Assembly (NCBI RefSeq): GCF_000151315.2
Contig: NW_011887292.1
Span: 2,457,181 to 2,521,180 of the forward strand
DNA from: Capsaspora owczarzaki ATCC 30864
Taxonomy: Eukaryota > Opisthokonta > Filasterea
Reading direction: 5' to 3'
DNA: 64,000 bases
The position numbers were made by a program, and so were the translations under genes. Each line of letters starts with the position of its first letter. Position 1 is the stretch's first letter. Under the pieces are notes generated by a model. The model was not told where the DNA came from. It saw nothing but the letters and a program-made list of their open reading frames with translations, and did not search any database. Below, one piece after another: positions 60,484 to 64,000 of this stretch.

Positions 60484-62994
60484 ATGATGACAAGCAGACT
60501 GAGCACGGTCGCACGCGTTCCAGTGTCGGCTTCGTTCGGTCTTGGCCACCACAGCCGCAGCCACGCCATCCGCGCGATTGCCACCACCACCACCGCAGCA
60601 GCAGCAGCAGCATCCAACAGTGCGCTGATGGCTGGTTTCAGCGTTGGTCGCATTGGTCAGCAGCAGCAGCAGCAGCATGAGCAACATGAGGACCGCCGCC
60701 ACTTCACACGGCACTCGCCAGCGCCTGCTGGATCATCTCCCGCCAGCCATCCTAGTGTCAATATCCGCAATGCACACTCTGCATCGCGATGTGGTCATCT
60801 TGTTCCGAGCGTCGTCGTCCAAATGCGGCGGATGTCCACCAGGGCTCACTCCTCCTCCTCATCCGCCTCATCTGCACCAATGGCTTACACTGCCGTCGAG
60901 TCTGGCTCGCCTTACAGCGACAAGTACCGCGTCTTCATCAGTAAAGCAACCCTGACTTTTTTCATATATCAATGCACAAAGCGATTCGTCATCATCGTGA
61001 TCATGATTTGAGACTTGTGATCAGGGAGAGAGACAGCGAGAGAGAGAGAGGGAGAGAGAGCGGTTTTTTGGTTTTGTGTGGTGGTCAAGTTTGATAGGTT
61101 GGCGATGATTTCGTGCTTTTTTTTTTTTTTTCCTTTCTTTCTTCTTTCTTTTCTGTTTGGGCTTTGAATCGCTTTCTCTCGCTCTCTCTCGCTCTGGCTG
61201 TCTCTCTCTTTGTGTGACTTGCTTCCCTTCATCTCTGGCATTGGGGGGTTCACCATTTGCTCTTCAAACCCCCTGCCCGCCCCTGCTGACCCGTTTTCCA
61301 CGTGCCAACTTTTTTTCTTTTTCTTTTTTTTTTTTTTTTGCCCTCTCGTCTCTCTTCCTTTGTCTCTTTCCTTGTCTTGAAGCTCAGCCACTGGAATGCG
61401 ACTCGGTTTGCGTCGCTTTGGCTTCTGCTTCACGTTGTGTTTGCTCGTCCACCTTTGTGTTTCGGCTCTCGTCAGTGTCAAGTTGACAAAGTGATCATGA
61501 TTTTGATATTTTTTTTTTTTTTTTCGTTTCGCTTTGCATCACTCCCACTCTCTTCACCACTGCTTCCCGCCCGTGACCCTCATCATCACCATCTCCATCA
61601 TCACCATCTCCATCATCATCTTTATACTGGCACTCTTTGATTCTCGCTTGGCTTTGTTTTTTTTTTCGGCTGAATTGCGACTTTGACAAGATCTCAATCT
61701 CTTTTGGCCACAGTTTGTTCATCATTGTGACTTTGACTAACCAACCAACCCCCCCACACACATCGCTTCCATCCTTGTTTTCTGTCTGTGAATTGCATTG
61801 TTTCGCCCCACGACAGAGAATGCTGAAGGCAAGGTCATCTCGCCCTTCCACGACATTCCCCTTTATGCCAACGCTGAGAAGACCATCCTCAACGTCATCA
61901 TCGAGGTTCCCCGCTGGTCCAACGCCAAGATGGAGGTGCGAAGAAGCTCTGGTTTGTGTGTTGCACCATGCAACCAGCATGCAATGGCGAGGAGAGAGTC
62001 GCCACCAACATCGCTCAAAAAAACTCACTGAGACTCCGCTCGTAACCTCATGTTGTGTTAACAGATCGACACCAAATCGCCCCTCAACCCCATCAAGCAG
62101 GACGTCAAGAACGGCAAGCTCCGCTTTGTCAAGAACTGCTTCCCCCACCACGGCTACATCTGGAACTATGGTGCCTTCCCCCAGACCTGGGAAGACCCCC
62201 ACCATGTCACCCCCGAGACTGGTGCCAAGGGCGACAACGACCCGCTGGACGTGTGCGAGATTGGCGAGGCTGTCGCCACCCGCGGCCAGGTCAAGCAGGT
62301 CAAGGTCCTCGGCATTATGGCTCTGCTCGATGAGGGCGAGACCGACTGGAAGATTCTTGCCATCGACGTGAACGACCCCCTGGCCGAGAAGCTCAACGAC
62401 GTTGAGGATATTGAGAAGCACATGCCCAAATTCATTGAGGCCACCAACAACTGGTTCAAGATCTACAAGATCCCGGACGGCAAGCCCGCCAACCAGTTTG
62501 CCTTCGAAGGCAAGGCCAAAAACAGCGCATATGCCCACAAGATTATCGAGGAGACCCATGGTTTCTGGAACAAGCTCGTCAACAAGACTGCTGACGGCGG
62601 TGCTCTGTCGTGGTATGTTTGGAATGGGAGAAGAAGAATTGTGTTGTTGCATGGTGGTCAACTGCTTGCTTTGTTTGCCCTCTCACGCTCACTCTTTCCC
62701 CCCCCCCAACTTTGTGGTACTTGCATTACTCTTTCAGCGTTAACACTACCGTTGCCGGCTCCCCCTTCACCGTTTCTGAGGCTGAGGCTGAGAAGATTTT
62801 CGCTGCCCAGCCCGCAGCTGGCCCCGCCAACGCTCTCCCTGAGGGTGGTAAGTTTTTTGTTTATTTTCTGCGAGTCGCAGAGATGATGGATGATGCGATT
62901 GGGTTTTGGAACGCTTGCTCATTCATTGTTTTGTTTTTTTTGTTTTTGGTTTTTTGTCTCTGCAGTCGACAAGTGGTACTACCCCAACGCTTGA
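60484..62994 (+). CDS. PPA2: Inorganic pyrophosphatase, probably mitochondrial
   Basis: Five exons: 60484-60940, 61817-61935, 62065-62612, 62738-62847, 62966-62994. They sum to 1,263 nt (420 aa). The first about 150 residues form a long Arg/Ser/Ala-rich, acid-poor leader ([19 protein letters not shown]), as expected of a mitochondrial presequence, plus a polyQ patch. The catalytic family I domain follows: [60 protein letters not shown] (metal-binding Asp cluster) and [12 protein letters not shown]. It hydrolyses pyrophosphate to phosphate. The mitochondrial call depends only on the leader. Intron 1 (876 nt) is very T-rich with CTCT repeats and an ATC/CATCAC microsatellite (about 61578-61622), and holds no gene I can see. 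Confidence 0.94.
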
Positions 62995-63744
62995 ATTGTG
63001 GTATCCCGGTTGTGACGTTCATATTTGCCGTTCCTTTTTGTATTACGTTCATTCATTACATGCTTTCTTTTGCAGCGCGAGTTCGTGAAGCAACAATATT
63101 TTGTTTTTTTAGTTTTTTGGGGGTGTTTTTGGTCGTTTAAGCCCTCCTGGATGCCGGCCTATTGAAAGTTGGCAATATCGATTTTACTTCTCGGAATATT
63201 AACCCAAGCAACCATCATTCAATTCACTCTGATTTTCTGGTTCTGCTTTCCAAACTCAGGTTGACAGGTTTGCTTGTTGATTTTCGCTTGTTTTGTTTGA
63301 TTGCTGCTTTTCTCTATTGCTTTCCATCCATTTTGCTTCTGGTCTTCGTGCGACGCCATGTCAATCCACACACACACACACACACACACGTCTCAGCCAC
63401 CAAAGCATCGCACGGGTGTCTTGGTGTTGGTTGGTGTCAGAGTCAAAGTCTTTGTTGTGGATTTGGCTGCTTGTGAGCACAACAAATTACTCTCGTTTCG
63501 CTCGGTCCACTAACCGTCCCCCGCACGCAACTGTCATTGTCTTAAGAAGGCATCACTCTGCCAAAGATAACAAACATGCGCCAAATTTCCATCATCGATC
63601 TCAAAACGCGTATTACACATCATACATTCATTTCTGAAAGAACGAATTGAACAGGCAGGGAAGAGAGATTGGATTTTTTTTAAAAAGTACATGGTTGCGC
63701 TCCAGGGCATAGACACAGGGGTGGGGGGGGCAGAATGTCAACGT
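62995..63744. other. Convergent intergenic region with CA microsatellite
   Basis: These 750 nt lie between the PPA2 stop and the stop of the last minus-strand gene. A (CA)n run lies at about 63368-63391. The rest is T-rich low complexity with no coding frame of note. It is much longer than the other convergent spacers in this window (about 140-240 nt). Confidence 0.5.
63368..63391. repeat. (CA)n microsatellite
   Basis: About a dozen perfect CA dinucleotides in the intergenic stretch after PPA2. Confidence 0.85.
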
Positions 63745-64000
63745 TTACTTTGTGGCCTTCTTCTTGACAACCTTCTTCTTGGCGGCCTTGATGACGGGCT
63801 TCTTTTGAATAACATTCACGCCCATGGCTTGAGTCAGAGCAGCGTTTGGGACGATTGGGAAGGTGGGCAAATAGCTTCCACCGAGTGCAACCCAGCCGAT
63901 ATACTTGGGGGCTGAAACACGACATTTGAAGGAACACCGAAAAGTTAGACACTGGCGAAAACAACAGGCGAGATGAAACAACAGCCAAACAGTCGTACTC
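63745..64000 (-). CDS. Unidentified Lys-rich-tailed protein, last exon only (partial)
   Basis: The last coding exon appears to be 63911-63745. It starts after a TTTCAG acceptor and encodes about 55 residues: PKYIGWVALGGSYLPTFP, then NAALTQAMGVNVIQKKP and an Ala/Lys tail ending KKKVVKKKATK. The sequence upstream to the window edge looks like an intron of about 87 nt, with a possible donor (GTACG) at 63998. I do not recognise the family. The segment is mildly hydrophobic followed by a strongly basic tail. Confidence 0.55.
   Translation of the reverse strand, partial: STTVWLLFHLACCFRQCLTFRCSFKCRVSAPKYIGWVALGGSYLPTFPIVPNAALTQAMGVNVIQKKPVIKAAKKKVVKKKATK

Overview
This window looks like nuclear DNA of a compact, intron-rich single-celled eukaryote close to animals. 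I found 21 protein-coding genes. Most are split by short spliceosomal introns of about 70-200 nt with GT..AG ends and T-rich tracts. The gene set includes POMGNT2, RalGPS, GBF1, a Numb-associated kinase, STK19, METTL18 and BLOC1S2, plus a homoserine O-acetyltransferase, a family animals lack. That mix, the balanced base composition and a run of Ns (draft assembly) fit a holozoan protist such as the filasterean Capsaspora. The organism call is inference. I saw no prokaryotic features, mobile elements, rRNA, tRNA or CRISPR.

Layout. 1-5413 (+): 3' part of a THADA-like HEAT protein. 5655-9088 (-): AAK1/BIKE/GAK-type kinase. 9220-10879 (-): STK19. 11262-12187 (+): BLOC1S2. 12398-13436 (-): RPS25. 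13794-15731 (-): MET2/metX-type acetyltransferase. 15898-17279 (+): histone H2A.Z. 17618-22338 (+): HIRA. 22508-24630 (-): KRR1. 24983-28291 (+): long-chain acyl-CoA synthetase, with clustered frame breaks. 28489-30433 (-): METAP1. 30725-32872 (+): DUF676 lipase of the ROG1/LPL1 type. 33032-35144 (-): ATP10. 35432-39345 (-): DDX46/Prp5. 39498-42134 (-): PIG-S, running into the assembly gap at 42135-42239. 42539-46408 (-): RalGPS. about 47131-50525 (+): POMGNT2. 50665-57999 (-): GBF1. 58145-60348 (-): METTL18. 60484-62994 (+): mitochondrial pyrophosphatase. 63745-64000 (-): last exon of an unidentified gene.

Most exon sets were placed by hand, using splice consensus, reading phase and remembered family sequences. 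For nearly every gene the exon lengths sum to a multiple of three. This supports the models but does not replace RNA evidence. Three genes (ACSL, the DUF676 lipase, ATP10) do not close in frame without a small discrepancy, and HIRA intron 1 lacks a canonical donor.

The genes are mainly housekeeping: ribosome and translation (RPS25, KRR1, METAP1, METTL18 acting on RPL3, THADA on tRNA), chromatin and transcription repair (H2A.Z, HIRA, STK19), splicing (DDX46), membrane traffic and signalling (GBF1, NAK kinase, BLOC1S2, RalGPS), lipid and mitochondrial functions (ACSL, lipase, ATP10, PPA2), and ER glycosylation or anchoring (PIG-S, POMGNT2). Spacing is tight: convergent pairs are usually 140-240 nt apart and several divergent pairs share 135-380 nt. 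The two most notable points are a POMGNT2-type glycosyltransferase in a probable unicellular organism and first exons that hold only the ATG in RPS25 and H2A.Z.
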